Assembly: GCF_001956855.1 (NCBI RefSeq)
Contig: NZ_MTHD01000003.1
Span: forward strand, 310,001-374,000
Reading direction: 5' to 3'
Origin: Azonexus hydrophilus
Lineage (GTDB): Bacteria; Pseudomonadota; Gammaproteobacteria; Burkholderiales; Rhodocyclaceae
Length of the DNA: 64,000 nucleotides
Shown here: piece after piece, positions 37,922 to 46,863 of the stretch
Layout of the letters: every line of letters begins with the position of its first letter
How positions within the stretch are numbered: the first letter of the stretch is position 1
Notes under the pieces: generated by a model
What the model saw: the letters and a program-made list of their open reading frames with translations, nothing else
The model's database searches: none
What the model was told of the DNA's origin: nothing
Made by a program: the position numbers and the translations under genes

Positions 37922-38527
37922 ATGAAGAAGATCAGTACACTGGCTGTATTGCTGCTCGCCTTGCCGGCTGCCTGGGCCGGTAGCGAGGATACCTATGCGG
38001 AATTCAAGGCAATGATGGACCGCTCGTTCAAGACGAACGGGATTGCCGCCAAGCACCGCATGTACCAGCTTGATTTCCAGAAATCCTGTTCCCAGGAAAA
38101 GCAACCGCCGAAGGCCGAAATGGCCCGTATCGAGGCGGAGCAGCTGAAGACCATCCGCTATCCTGCCGACGGCAAGTATTTTGGCGACTGGAAGCAGGGC
38201 GAGAAGATCGCCACCAGCGGACGTGGCCTGACCTGGACCGACAAGACGCCGCATGACAACGGCGGTGGTTGCTACAACTGCCACCAGATGAGCCACCACG
38301 AGGTGTCCTACGGCACGATCGGGCCGAGCCTGCTGGAATACGGCAAGGTCCGTGGCAGTACCGACGAAATTATCAAGTACACCTGGGGCAAGATCTACAA
38401 CGCCAAGGCCTTCAATGCCTGCAGCAACATGCCGCGTAACGGCGATGCGGAGATCCTCACGGAACAGCAGATGAAGCATCTGATGGCCTTCCTGTTCGAT
38501 CCGGCATCCCCGGTCAACAAAAAATGA
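37922..38527 (+). CDS. soxX: Sulfur oxidation c-type cytochrome SoxX
   Basis: Electron-accepting subunit of SoxAX, 201 residues. A signal peptide ends near AWA. The single heme motif CYNCH is at 117-121. An N-terminal extension of some 90 residues comes before the cytochrome domain, making it one of the longer SoxX forms. ATG 37922 follows AAGGAGGCGAAC and lies 10 bases after soxA. Confidence 0.94.
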   Translation: MKKISTLAVLLLALPAAWAGSEDTYAEFKAMMDRSFKTNGIAAKHRMYQLDFQKSCSQEKQPPKAEMARIEAEQLKTIRYPADGKYFGDWKQGEKIATSGRGLTWTDKTPHDNGGGCYNCHQMSHHEVSYGTIGPSLLEYGKVRGSTDEIIKYTWGKIYNAKAFNACSNMPRNGDAEILTEQQMKHLMAFLFDPASPVNKK

Positions 38528-38543
38528 ACCTTGCGTGACTTTT

Positions 38544-38574
38544 CCCGGCCGGGTTAGCCGGCCGGGGCTTTTTT
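38544..38574 (+). terminator. Intrinsic terminator or attenuator between soxX and soxB
   Basis: The stem CCCGGCCGG (38544-38552) and the complement CCGGCCGGG (38558-38566) enclose five bases. GC and six T follow. It looks like a full terminator yet lies 12 bases before soxB, which has no other obvious promoter. Confidence 0.85.
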
Positions 38575-38586
38575 GAAGGATGAGAA

Positions 38587-40311
38587 ATGAGCATGAATCG
38601 TCGGGAATTTCTGCAGGTCATGGCGGTTGCCGCGGCCGGTGGCATGTCGCTGCACAGCGAGTTCGCGATGGCCGAGAAAGGTGCGGCCAAACTGTACGAC
38701 CTGCCGAAGTTCGGCAATGTCAGTCTGCTGCACATCACCGATTGCCATGCCCAGCTGCAACCCATCTATTTCCGCGAACCGAGCGTGAATCTCGGTTTTG
38801 GCGACCAGTTCGGCAAGGTGCCACATCTGGTTGGCGATCGTTTGCTCAAGCATTTCGGTTTCAAGCCGAACAGCATCGAGGCGCACGCCTACACCTATCT
38901 GAATTTTGAAAAAGCCGCCGAGACCTACGGCAAGGTCGGCGGCTTTGCGCATCTGGCAACGCTGGTCAAGCGCATGAAGGCAACCAGGCCGGGAGCGCTG
39001 CTGCTTGACGGCGGCGATACCTGGCAAGGCTCCGGTACCGCCCTGTGGTCCAACGCGCAGGACATGGTCGATGCCTGCAAGGCACTCGGCGTCAATGTCA
39101 TGACCCTGCACTGGGAATCGACCTATGGCGAGGAACGGGTCAAGGAAATCGAGGAAAAGGATTTCGCCGGCGTCGTCGATATCGTCGCCCAGAACGTCAA
39201 GACCACCGACTTCGGTGATCCGGTCTTCAAGCCGTTTGTCATGAAGAGCATGAACGGCGTGCCGGTGGCCATCATCGGCCAGGCCTTCCCCTACACGCCG
39301 ATCGCCAACCCGCGCTGGCAGACCCCGAACTGGAGCTTCGGCATCCAGGAAGAGAACATGCAGAAGACCGTCGACGAAGCCCGCGCCAAGGGTGCGCAGG
39401 TCGTCGTCGTGCTGTCGCACAACGGCATGGACGTCGATCTGAAGATGGCGTCGCGGGTCAAGGGCATCGATGCCATCCTCGGCGGCCACACCCACGACGG
39501 CATGCCGGCGCCGGTGATTGTCAAGAATGCCGGCGGTCAGACGCTAGTGACCAATGCCGGCTCCAATGGCAAGTATCTCGGTGTGCTCGACTTCGACGTG
39601 AAGAACGGCAAGATTGCCGGCTACCGCTACAAGCTGCTGCCCGTCTTCGCCAACCTGCTGCCGGCTGACCAGGACATGCAGGCGCTGATCGACAAGGCGC
39701 GGGCGCCCTATCTGTCGAAACTCAACGAGCAGCTGGCCGTCACCGAGGGCACGCTGTATCGCCGCGGCAACTTCAACGGCACCTTCGATCAGGTCATCGT
39801 CGATGCGCTGATGAAGGAAAAAGATGCTGAAATCGCTTTCTCGCCGGGCTTCCGCTGGGGTACCTCGCTGTTGCCGGGACAGCCGATCCTGATGGAGCAC
39901 GTGCTCGACCAGACGGCGATCACCTACCCATGGACGACGGTGACCAGCATGAGCGGCGAGATGATCAAGACCATTCTCGAGGATGTCTGCGACAACCTGT
40001 TCAATCCCGATCCTTACTACCAGCAGGGTGGCGACATGGTGCGCGTCGGCGGTCTGCAATACACCTGCGATCCGACGGCGAAGAATGGTCAGCGTATCCA
40101 GAACATGATGTTGCGCGGTCAACTGATCGATCCGGCCAAAAACTACAAGGTGGCTGGCTGGGCGCCGGTGTCGGAGGAAGCGAAGAATTCCGGCGAACCG
40201 ATCTGGGAAGTCGTGGCCCGCTACCTGCGTGACGTCAAGACCTTGAAGCCGGTGACGCTGAACATGCCGAAGCTCAAGGGCGCAGACAAGAATCCGGGGA
40301 TCGCCCTATGA
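38587..40311 (+). CDS. soxB: Thiosulfohydrolase SoxB
   Basis: Dimanganese hydrolase that releases sulfate from S-sulfonated SoxY. The product has 574 residues. A twin-arginine signal (NRREFLQVM) leads the protein to the periplasm. Metal-site motifs are visible: ITDCHAQLQPIYFREP, DGGDTWQGSG, LSHNGMDVD and GGHTHDGM. The 5'-nucleotidase-like C-terminal domain is complete. It overlaps the next gene by 4 bases. Confidence 0.97.
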   Translation: MSMNRREFLQVMAVAAAGGMSLHSEFAMAEKGAAKLYDLPKFGNVSLLHITDCHAQLQPIYFREPSVNLGFGDQFGKVPHLVGDRLLKHFGFKPNSIEAHAYTYLNFEKAAETYGKVGGFAHLATLVKRMKATRPGALLLDGGDTWQGSGTALWSNAQDMVDACKALGVNVMTLHWESTYGEERVKEIEEKDFAGVVDIVAQNVKTTDFGDPVFKPFVMKSMNGVPVAIIGQAFPYTPIANPRWQTPNWSFGIQEENMQKTVDEARAKGAQVVVVLSHNGMDVDLKMASRVKGIDAILGGHTHDGMPAPVIVKNAGGQTLVTNAGSNGKYLGVLDFDVKNGKIAGYRYKLLPVFANLLPADQDMQALIDKARAPYLSKLNEQLAVTEGTLYRRGNFNGTFDQVIVDALMKEKDAEIAFSPGFRWGTSLLPGQPILMEHVLDQTAITYPWTTVTSMSGEMIKTILEDVCDNLFNPDPYYQQGGDMVRVGGLQYTCDPTAKNGQRIQNMMLRGQLIDPAKNYKVAGWAPVSEEAKNSGEPIWEVVARYLRDVKTLKPVTLNMPKLKGADKNPGIAL

Positions 40312-40919
40312 AATCGCTGAAACTCGCCGTTGCCGGTATTGCGCTGGCTTTTTCCGCCGGTGTCTTCGCCGCCGACTGGGCGCCGGGGAGCATGGACTGG
40401 TCCAGGCTGCCCGAAATCAAGGTCACCAGGCTGGCGCTTTACCTGACGCCAAAGCAGGCTTACGACATGAAGATGGCAGACCCCAAGGGGGTTGCGTTGT
40501 TTGATGTTCGTACCCGTGCCGAGGCAATGTATGTCGGCATGGCGACGACGGTCGATGCCCTGGTGCCGTTTGTCGAGCACCAGGAGATCATGAGCGACTG
40601 GGACGAGAAGCGGACGATGTACAAGCTCGATCCCAACCAGGATTTTGTGCCGGAAATCGCCCGTCGCCTGCAGGAGCTCGGCCTGGACAAGAACGCGCCG
40701 GTGATCCTGCTGTGCCGTTCCGGCGACCGCAGTTCAAAAGCCGCGGATCGTCTGCAGGCCGCAGGCTACACGAAGGTGTACAGCGTCCCCGAGGGCTTCG
40801 AGGGTGATCGTGCTTCGGCCGGGGCAAAGCAGGGGCAGCGTGTGGTCAACGGCTGGCGTAATGCCGACCTGCCATGGAGCTACAAGCTGGAGAAGGGCAA
40901 GATGTATTTTCCGCGCTGA
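40308..40919 (+). CDS. Exported rhodanese-like sulfurtransferase
   Basis: Single-domain rhodanese of 203 residues with a cleavable signal peptide (about 1-21, AFSAGVFA). The active loop is CRSGDRS with Cys136. The start overlaps the soxB stop as ATGA, so it belongs to the sox operon. It may shuttle sulfane sulfur between periplasmic carriers and the SQR-like enzyme encoded next. That is inference from position. Confidence 0.88.
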   Translation: MKSLKLAVAGIALAFSAGVFAADWAPGSMDWSRLPEIKVTRLALYLTPKQAYDMKMADPKGVALFDVRTRAEAMYVGMATTVDALVPFVEHQEIMSDWDEKRTMYKLDPNQDFVPEIARRLQELGLDKNAPVILLCRSGDRSSKAADRLQAAGYTKVYSVPEGFEGDRASAGAKQGQRVVNGWRNADLPWSYKLEKGKMYFPR

Positions 40920-41057
40920 TTGGCGGCATCAGGACAGCGGCCAGCAGTTTCCACGCAAGGGAATTCTGGTCGTTTTTTTGGGAATATAAAGTTAGTATTT
41001 TCTAATTTTATTATTTTGCAACGGGCGTTTCGGCGCTCACCCAGGGAAGGAGAGAGT
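40920..41057 (+). promoter_or_regulatory. AT-rich gap before the SQR-like gene, with an inverted repeat
   Basis: This 138-base gap turns sharply AT-rich at 40974-41020. It has an imperfect inverted repeat, AAAGTTAG (40988-40995) and CTAATTTT (41002-41009), and the text ATATAAA also seen in the soxR control region. A secondary promoter under the same regulator is plausible. No clear -35/-10 pair was fixed. Confidence 0.5.
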
Positions 41058-42410
41058 ATGTACAAGAACGCACTCGACAAGATTCTGGACGACACCGGGA
41101 AGAAAACCCTGGATCGCCGTTCGTTCCTGATGCTCGGTGCCGCTGGCGCCGGTTCGCTGCTGCTCGCTCCCGGGGGGGCGCAGGCGGCGAGCCGGATCAA
41201 GTCATCGGCACGTATCGTCATCGCCGGTGCCGGCGCGGCCGGCCTGGCAGCGGCATCGCATCTGGCAAACAAGCTCGACGGCGCCAAGATCACGCTGATC
41301 GATGCGCGCAAGGAGCATTTCTACCAGCCGGGTTTCACGCTGGTGGCGTCCGGCATCAAACAATCGCCCTACGTCGTTTCGACGACGCGCGAGTATGTGC
41401 CCGGCGGTGTCGAACTGGTCGAAGAGCGGGTCGTCGAGTTCGATCCGGAAGGCAACAAGGTGGTCACCGAGAGCGGCAAGCCGTATCCCTACGATTTCCT
41501 GATCGTGGCGACCGGGCTCAAGCTTGATTACGAGGCGATTCCGGGGATGGATGTCGAGCAGATCGGCAACAACGGCCTGGGCAGCATCTATCACAGCCCG
41601 GCCAAGGCGGAAGCCACCTGGCGCGCCATGTCGAATTTTGCCGATACCGGCGGCGTCGGTGTCTTCCAGCGCCCGGGGACCGAGATGAAGTGTGCCGGTG
41701 CACCGCTGAAATACACCTTCGTCACCGACGATTACCTGCGTCGCCGTGGCAATCGCGGCAAAGCCGAGATCATCTACAACGCCAACAACAAGGCCTTGTT
41801 CAGCGTACCCATCGTGCATGAAAAAGTGCGCATGCTGTTCGAGGAGCGCGGCGTCAAGGTCAATTACGAGCGGATGCTGGAGTCGATCGACCTTGGCAAG
41901 AAGCTGGTTGTGTTCAAGACACCGATCGGGCCGGTCGAACTGCAGTACGACTTCATCAATGTCATCCCGCCGATGCGTGCGCCGGACTCGGTGCGCAACA
42001 GTCCGCTGCCCTGGCAGGAAGGCGGTTGGGCGAAGGATGGCTGGATCGAGGTGGACAAGCACAACCTGCGCCACAAGCGCTACGACAACGTGTTTGCTGT
42101 TGGCGATGTGGCCGGCGTGCCCAAGGGCAAGACGGCGGCCAGCGTCAAATGGCAGGTGCCGGTGGCCGTCGATCACCTGGTGGCGAGCATCGCCGGCAAG
42201 GAGTCGGAGGCGGTCTACAACGGTTATACGTCATGCCCGCTGATTACCCGTCTGGGCCAGGCGATGCTCATCGAGTTCGATTACAAGGACAACCTGACAC
42301 CGTCCTTCCCCGGCGTGATCGCGCCGCTGGAGGAACTGTGGATCAGCTGGGTGATGAAGACGATGGCCCTGAAGCCCACCTATATCAGCATGTTGCGCGG
42401 TCGCGCCTGA
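41058..42410 (+). CDS. Tat-exported sulfide:quinone oxidoreductase-like flavoprotein
   Basis: FAD-dependent enzyme of 450 residues that probably oxidises sulfide and reduces quinone. A twin-arginine signal is plain (LDRRSFLML, RR at 20-21, followed by a hydrophobic stretch and GGAQA). The FAD loop is IVIAGAGAAGLAA at 53-65. Only two Cys occur, C212 (KCAGAPLK) and C393 (GYTSCPLITRLGQ), which fit the two redox Cys of the SQRDL-type enzymes. The C-terminal EFDY and amphipathic end fit membrane association. Known SQRs generally lack a Tat signal, so periplasmic location is unusual. AAGGAGAG precedes ATG 41058. Confidence 0.82.
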   Translation: MYKNALDKILDDTGKKTLDRRSFLMLGAAGAGSLLLAPGGAQAASRIKSSARIVIAGAGAAGLAAASHLANKLDGAKITLIDARKEHFYQPGFTLVASGIKQSPYVVSTTREYVPGGVELVEERVVEFDPEGNKVVTESGKPYPYDFLIVATGLKLDYEAIPGMDVEQIGNNGLGSIYHSPAKAEATWRAMSNFADTGGVGVFQRPGTEMKCAGAPLKYTFVTDDYLRRRGNRGKAEIIYNANNKALFSVPIVHEKVRMLFEERGVKVNYERMLESIDLGKKLVVFKTPIGPVELQYDFINVIPPMRAPDSVRNSPLPWQEGGWAKDGWIEVDKHNLRHKRYDNVFAVGDVAGVPKGKTAASVKWQVPVAVDHLVASIAGKESEAVYNGYTSCPLITRLGQAMLIEFDYKDNLTPSFPGVIAPLEELWISWVMKTMALKPTYISMLRGRA

Positions 42411-42429
42411 TTTCTGGAGGAATGCAAAG

Positions 42430-42777
42430 ATGAAAGAACTCGATCCGCTGGTTTTCCTGGCCGTTTTCCAGGAAATGCTCGGCCCCTTGCTGTGGGTGCT
42501 GATCCTCTTGATCGTCCTCGGTACGCTGGCCTTTGTTGGCCTGTTGCTGAAGGAAAAGACGATCAACTCGAGGCGTCTGGTCCGTGCCGAACTGGCCGGG
42601 CTGGTTGGCGGTGCGCTGGCACTGGTGCTGATGGCCAAGGTCTCGTCGTCGGGCTTCACCGACGCCGGTGGCCCGGCCGACTGGTTCCTGATCGCACTGG
42701 TCTTCGGACTCGGTCTGGCTGGTACGGCAATCCTGGTTTACACCTTCATGGGCTGGCGCAAGCCGGTCGGGCAGTAA
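42430..42777 (+). CDS. Small three-helix membrane protein (DUF5368-like)
   Basis: Membrane protein of 115 residues with helices at about 17-39, 53-72 and 83-106. It resembles, from memory, the DUF5368 family; this is not verified. No metal or heme motif and no Cys are present. It follows the SQR-like gene by 19 bases with a GGAGG site, so it is likely coexpressed. A role as membrane anchor or quinone-side partner of the flavoprotein is an inference. It converges with the transporter gene, with only 4 bases between them. Confidence 0.65.
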   Translation: MKELDPLVFLAVFQEMLGPLLWVLILLIVLGTLAFVGLLLKEKTINSRRLVRAELAGLVGGALALVLMAKVSSSGFTDAGGPADWFLIALVFGLGLAGTAILVYTFMGWRKPVGQ

Positions 42778-42781
42778 GCCC

Positions 42782-43852
42782 TCAGGGCTGGAGCGCCAGT
42801 CGGCGTTCCGGCCTGTCGATCAGGGCGTCGGCCAGGCCGGCGCCCGCCCACATCCCGATCAGCGAGATCCACGCCGTCAGCGCAAAGACCGCGGCGCCGG
42901 AGACGCCGGCGCCGACGGCGCAGCCACCGGCCAGCATGCCGCCGAAGCCCATGCACAGCGCGCCGGCCATGTAGCGGCGCATGCTCGATCCATCCTTGAA
43001 GCCTTCGAGCTTCAGTTCACGTCCCCACAAGGCGGCGAGAAATGACCCGAGAACGACACCGGGGACCAGTCCGATATCGAAATCCCAAGGCTGCCCGGGC
43101 GGCGACAGGACCAGCATCAGCACGTCGGCCGACGGGCCGGTGAAGCTCAGGCTCTGCACCGGCAATACCTCGTCGAAGGCATTGCTGCCGACCGCGAAGG
43201 TCGTCAGCCAGGCGATGGCGACCATCAGGCCGACGCCGATGCCACCGCTCCATTCGCGTGCGGTCAACTGCGTCCGGCGGGCAAAATGTATTGCGGCCGC
43301 CAGCCACAGCAGACCGAACAGGATGCCGCCGATGTGTCCGACATGTACTGCGGCGAGCAGGTCACGGGTGCCGCCGTCGATGGTCCATAAACTGGATAGC
43401 CAGATGCGCAGCGGCGACAGCACGCCGTTCAGCGAGGCCTGGGCGGTGACTGCGAAAATCAGCCCGGTGAGCAGCGCGCGCAGGTTGCCGTTGGCGGCCA
43501 GCACCAGCATCCGCGACGAGCAGCCGCGGGCGAGGATCATGCCGATACCGAACAGCAGGCCGCCGACCAGGGCGCCGGAGATGCTGCCGCGCGCCGACAG
43601 CTGGCGCGCCTGGGAAACGTCGAGCCAGCCGCCGACGATGAAGGCCTGGGTGGCGATGACGGCGGTGGAAAACGCCAGCAGCCAGATGGTCAGCTTGGTG
43701 CCGCTCTGGCGACTCCAGAACTCGACGACGGCCGAGCGCAGGCAGAAACGCGAGCGCTGGGCGAAGATGCCGAACAGGGTGCCGATCAGCAGACCGGCGA
43801 CGGTGATCACCGTTTTCTCGCCAAAGGATTCCAGGAGTTCGGCCAGGCCCAT
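42782..43852 (-). CDS. YeeE/YedE-family (TsuA-like) sulfur-compound transporter
   Basis: Inner-membrane protein of 356 residues with about nine or more hydrophobic segments. The family Cys motifs are present: RSRFCLRSA near residue 36, ARGCSSRML near 110 and AGGCAVGAG near 315. Members such as TsuA take up thiosulfate. Its place next to the sox genes, convergent with them, fits uptake or release of a sulfur species. A copy of the dispersed repeat begins at the base after its start codon. Confidence 0.85.
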   Translation of the reverse strand: MGLAELLESFGEKTVITVAGLLIGTLFGIFAQRSRFCLRSAVVEFWSRQSGTKLTIWLLAFSTAVIATQAFIVGGWLDVSQARQLSARGSISGALVGGLLFGIGMILARGCSSRMLVLAANGNLRALLTGLIFAVTAQASLNGVLSPLRIWLSSLWTIDGGTRDLLAAVHVGHIGGILFGLLWLAAAIHFARRTQLTAREWSGGIGVGLMVAIAWLTTFAVGSNAFDEVLPVQSLSFTGPSADVLMLVLSPPGQPWDFDIGLVPGVVLGSFLAALWGRELKLEGFKDGSSMRRYMAGALCMGFGGMLAGGCAVGAGVSGAAVFALTAWISLIGMWAGAGLADALIDRPERRLALQP

Positions 43853-43900
43853 GATTTATCCGGAAATGTTGCGGTCGACCGCGATATTTTGCGATTTTCC
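43853..43900. repeat. Dispersed palindromic element, copy B (intergenic)
   Basis: The perfect core GCGGTCGACCGC is at 43871-43882. The left flank is GATTTATCCGGAAATGTT and the right flank is GATATTTTGCGATTTTCC. The right flank resembles that of copy A (both end in GATTTTCC). It fills nearly the whole gap between the transporter and chemoreceptor genes. Confidence 0.65.
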
Positions 43901-43907
43901 AGCGGTT

Positions 43908-45134
43908 TCAGAAGAGTTCGATATCTCCGTCGCTCTGTCCCTGGCTGCTGGATGAAGCGCTCTTGCTGCGCAGTGCGTCGGACTTGACGTGCGAATCCAC
44001 CAGCAGTTCGACCAGGCGCTGGCTGCGCTTGCGGAAGCGCTGAATGCCGTCGCTCTCGCTCTGGTCGTTGTGCAGGCTGAGGAAGGCGTGCATGTAGGTG
44101 CCGACGTGATCGGTACGCTGGCCGATGCGGGTGATCATCTGGGTCACGATGTCCTCGAACTGCATGGCCATTACCCCTTCCTGGGTCAGGTCGCGCATTC
44201 TTTCGGTAATCGTCGTGATGCTGCTGGAGTGCTGGCGTGCCTTGTCGGTCAGTTCAAGCAGTTCGCCGCCAAGGTCCTTGAGCGTGGCGCGTGAGCGTTC
44301 TGCGACACTGAGGTCGATATGGCTGGCGGCTTCAACGCGCTGACCAACGTCGCGCAGCGATTCGAGAATGTCGTTCAGCGCCTTGCGGATGTCGACGTTG
44401 AATTCGCCGGTGCGTGCAGCCAGCGTCCGCACCTCGTCGGCAACCACGGCAAAGCCGCGGCCGGCTTCGCCGGCGCGGGCCGCTTCGATGGCGGCATTCA
44501 GGGCGAGCAGGTCGGTCTGCTTGGTGATGCCGGAAATATCATTGAGGGTACTGGTGATCCGCGTCACCTTGTCCTGCATCTGGCTGAAACTTTCGGCAAC
44601 GCCCTGGCTGGTATTGCGCAACTGGTCCATCTTGCCGACGAATTCGGCGATCAGCGCGTTGGTTTCGTCGAAGAAACGCTGCAGGCCCGCGTGTTCCGCT
44701 GCGTGGCTGTCGTCGGAGCCGGTCATGCTGAGCATTTCGCTGATCAGCGAGCGCAGGATTTCCTGCTGACTGTTCGAATGCGACTCCAGGCCGGTCAGGC
44801 TGCCGGACAGGCGGCTGACCGAATTGCGCAGCAGCGTCTGGGCATCGTGCATTTCCGTTTCCAGCGACGAGAACTGCATCTCGGCATGGGCCATCGCCTC
44901 GTTGGAAAGCACGTGGTATTCGGACATCACCGTCGTCAGTTCGTGGACGTAGCCTTGTTGTTTCGACTTCCAGCGTTCGCGCTCGCGGATCGAGAGCAGG
45001 CTGCCAACGCACAGCAATACGGCGAGTGCGGCAAACCAGTGAGTAGACAGCGGCGAACCGGCCAGCGACCAGGTCCAGAGGATCAGCGCCAGCAGCGCAG
45101 TTCCCCGGATCAGGAGGTCATCTATTCTTTTCAT
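43908..45134 (-). CDS. Methyl-accepting chemotaxis-type signalling protein
   Basis: Receptor of 408 residues. Two N-terminal hydrophobic helices (about 9-26 and 33-50) have almost no periplasmic part between them, so it probably senses a cytoplasmic or membrane cue. The signalling domain has the hairpin tip [30 protein letters not shown]. The tail is long and lacks a clear CheR/CheB docking pentapeptide. ATG 45134 is chosen; an upstream in-frame Met would add eight residues. Neither has a clear ribosome binding site. Confidence 0.85.
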   Translation of the reverse strand: MKRIDDLLIRGTALLALILWTWSLAGSPLSTHWFAALAVLLCVGSLLSIRERERWKSKQQGYVHELTTVMSEYHVLSNEAMAHAEMQFSSLETEMHDAQTLLRNSVSRLSGSLTGLESHSNSQQEILRSLISEMLSMTGSDDSHAAEHAGLQRFFDETNALIAEFVGKMDQLRNTSQGVAESFSQMQDKVTRITSTLNDISGITKQTDLLALNAAIEAARAGEAGRGFAVVADEVRTLAARTGEFNVDIRKALNDILESLRDVGQRVEAASHIDLSVAERSRATLKDLGGELLELTDKARQHSSSITTITERMRDLTQEGVMAMQFEDIVTQMITRIGQRTDHVGTYMHAFLSLHNDQSESDGIQRFRKRSQRLVELLVDSHVKSDALRSKSASSSSQGQSDGDIELF

Positions 45135-45208
45135 GCGAAATCCCAAACGAAGCGGCAATCCCCCATTGTAAGGGGATCGCCGCCGGGTCGGTTGTGCGCT
45201 GGATCAAC

Positions 45209-46579
45209 TCAACCCATGCTTTTCAGGTGCTGGATGATCTCGCCGGCCATCGGTTGCGCGTCACCGTACAACATGCGGCAGTTGTCGGTGTAGAACAGCG
45301 CATTTTCCACGCCGGAGTAGCCGGTGCCCTTGCCGCGCTTGATCACGATGACGTTCTGCGCCTTGTCGGCATCGAGGATGGGCATGCCGTAGATCGGGCT
45401 GGCCTTGTCGGTGCGCGCCGAGGGGTTGACCACATCGTTGGCGCCGATGACCAGCGCGACGTCGGTCTGGCCGAACTCGCCGTTGATTTCTTCCAGATCG
45501 AAGATCTTGTCGTAAGGCACGCCGGCCTCGGCCAGCAGCACGTTCATGTGCCCCGGCATGCGCCCGGCGACCGGGTGGATGGCGAACTTCACCTCGACGC
45601 CGGCTTCTTCCAGGATCGACGTCATTTCCCAGACCTTGTGCTGGGCGTGGGCGACCGCCATGCCGTAACCCGGCACGATGACCACCTTGCCGGCGTAGCG
45701 CATCATCGCCGCCGCATCGAGCGCGGACAGTTCCTTCATCGTCCCTTCGATGGCCTCACCGGGGCCGCTGGCGACCAGCGGGGTGAACAGGATGTTGGAG
45801 ATCGGCCGGTTCATCGCCTTGGCCATCAACTGCGTCAGTAGCGTACCGGCGGCGCCGACGACGATGCCGGCGATGATCAGTGCCGGGTTGCCGAGGACGT
45901 AGCCCTCGAAGCCCACGGCCAGCCCGGTGAAGGCATTGAACAGCGAGATCACCACCGGCATGTCGGCGCCGCCGATCGGCAGGGTGACGATCAGGCCGAG
46001 GACCAGTGCGACGATGAAGAAGGCGATCACCAGTTCCGGCTGTTGCGGCGCCAGCGCGATGACGGCCAGGCCGAGGCCGACGGAAATCAGTGCCAGCAGC
46101 ACGTTGACCGCATTCTGCGCCGGTAGCCGGTAAGCTTTTTTCAGCACCCCCTGCAGTTTCGCCCAGGCGACGCAGGAACCGGTGAAGGAAACGGCGCCGA
46201 TCAGCGCACCGAGCGTCGCCAGCGTCGTCGCAACGAGGCCGTGCATGTCGCCCTTGGCGAACTCGACGGCAGCAATCGCCGCTGCCGCGCCGCCGCCCAT
46301 GCCGTTGTAGATGGCAACCATCTGCGGCATGTCGGTCATCTTGACCTTCTGCGCCGAGATCCAGGCACCACCGCCACCGATGACCAGCGCCAGGGCGATC
46401 AGGCCGATGTTCTGCAAGCCGGGAATGAGGAAGGTCGCGGCGATCGCCAGCAGCATGCCGTAACCGGCGATGACGATGCCACGGCGGGCAGAAGCCGGCG
46501 AACTCATGCCCTTGAGACCGAAGATGAACAACGCAGCGCCGACGAACCAGGCGCCCTGGACGTAGAAGGGGGCGGTCAT
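45209..46579 (-). CDS. pntB: NAD(P) transhydrogenase subunit beta PntB
   Basis: NADP(H)-binding and proton-translocating subunit. The product has 456 residues. About nine membrane helices fill the first 270 residues, followed by the soluble NADP domain with the motif VIVPGYGMAVAHAQHKV and the GANDVVNPSAR loop. It starts by ATGA overlap with the end of pntAb. With the two upstream genes it forms a split three-gene transhydrogenase, the form seen in many alpha- and betaproteobacteria. Confidence 0.96.
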   Translation of the reverse strand: MTAPFYVQGAWFVGAALFIFGLKGMSSPASARRGIVIAGYGMLLAIAATFLIPGLQNIGLIALALVIGGGGAWISAQKVKMTDMPQMVAIYNGMGGGAAAAIAAVEFAKGDMHGLVATTLATLGALIGAVSFTGSCVAWAKLQGVLKKAYRLPAQNAVNVLLALISVGLGLAVIALAPQQPELVIAFFIVALVLGLIVTLPIGGADMPVVISLFNAFTGLAVGFEGYVLGNPALIIAGIVVGAAGTLLTQLMAKAMNRPISNILFTPLVASGPGEAIEGTMKELSALDAAAMMRYAGKVVIVPGYGMAVAHAQHKVWEMTSILEEAGVEVKFAIHPVAGRMPGHMNVLLAEAGVPYDKIFDLEEINGEFGQTDVALVIGANDVVNPSARTDKASPIYGMPILDADKAQNVIVIKRGKGTGYSGVENALFYTDNCRMLYGDAQPMAGEIIQHLKSMG

Positions 46580-46863
46580 TGCGCGTCCTCCTTCTTCTTG
46601 AACATGCCGAGCATGCGTTCGGTGACAACGTAGCCACCAGCCGCGTTGGCCGCGCCGAGCGCCACGGCGAAGAAGCCGATGGCCTGTTGCAGCACCGTCT
46701 CGGCCATGCCGAGAACGATCATTGCGCCGACGACGACGACGCCGTGAATGAAGTTTGAACCGGACATCAGCGGCGTGTGCAGGATCACCGGTACCTTGGC
46801 GATGATCTCGTAGCCGGTGAAGGCGGCGAGCATGAAGATGTAGAGTGCGAGCATGCCGTCCAT
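46576..46863 (-). CDS. pntAb: NAD(P) transhydrogenase subunit alpha, part 2 (membrane)
   Basis: The membrane part of the alpha subunit as a separate gene, 95 residues with three hydrophobic helices and the family text AFTGYEIIAKVPVILHTPLMSGSNFIHGVV. Its ATG overlaps the stop codon of pntAa by one base, and its stop overlaps the pntB start by 4 bases. Confidence 0.96.
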   Translation of the reverse strand: MDGMLALYIFMLAAFTGYEIIAKVPVILHTPLMSGSNFIHGVVVVGAMIVLGMAETVLQQAIGFFAVALGAANAAGGYVVTERMLGMFKKKEDAQ

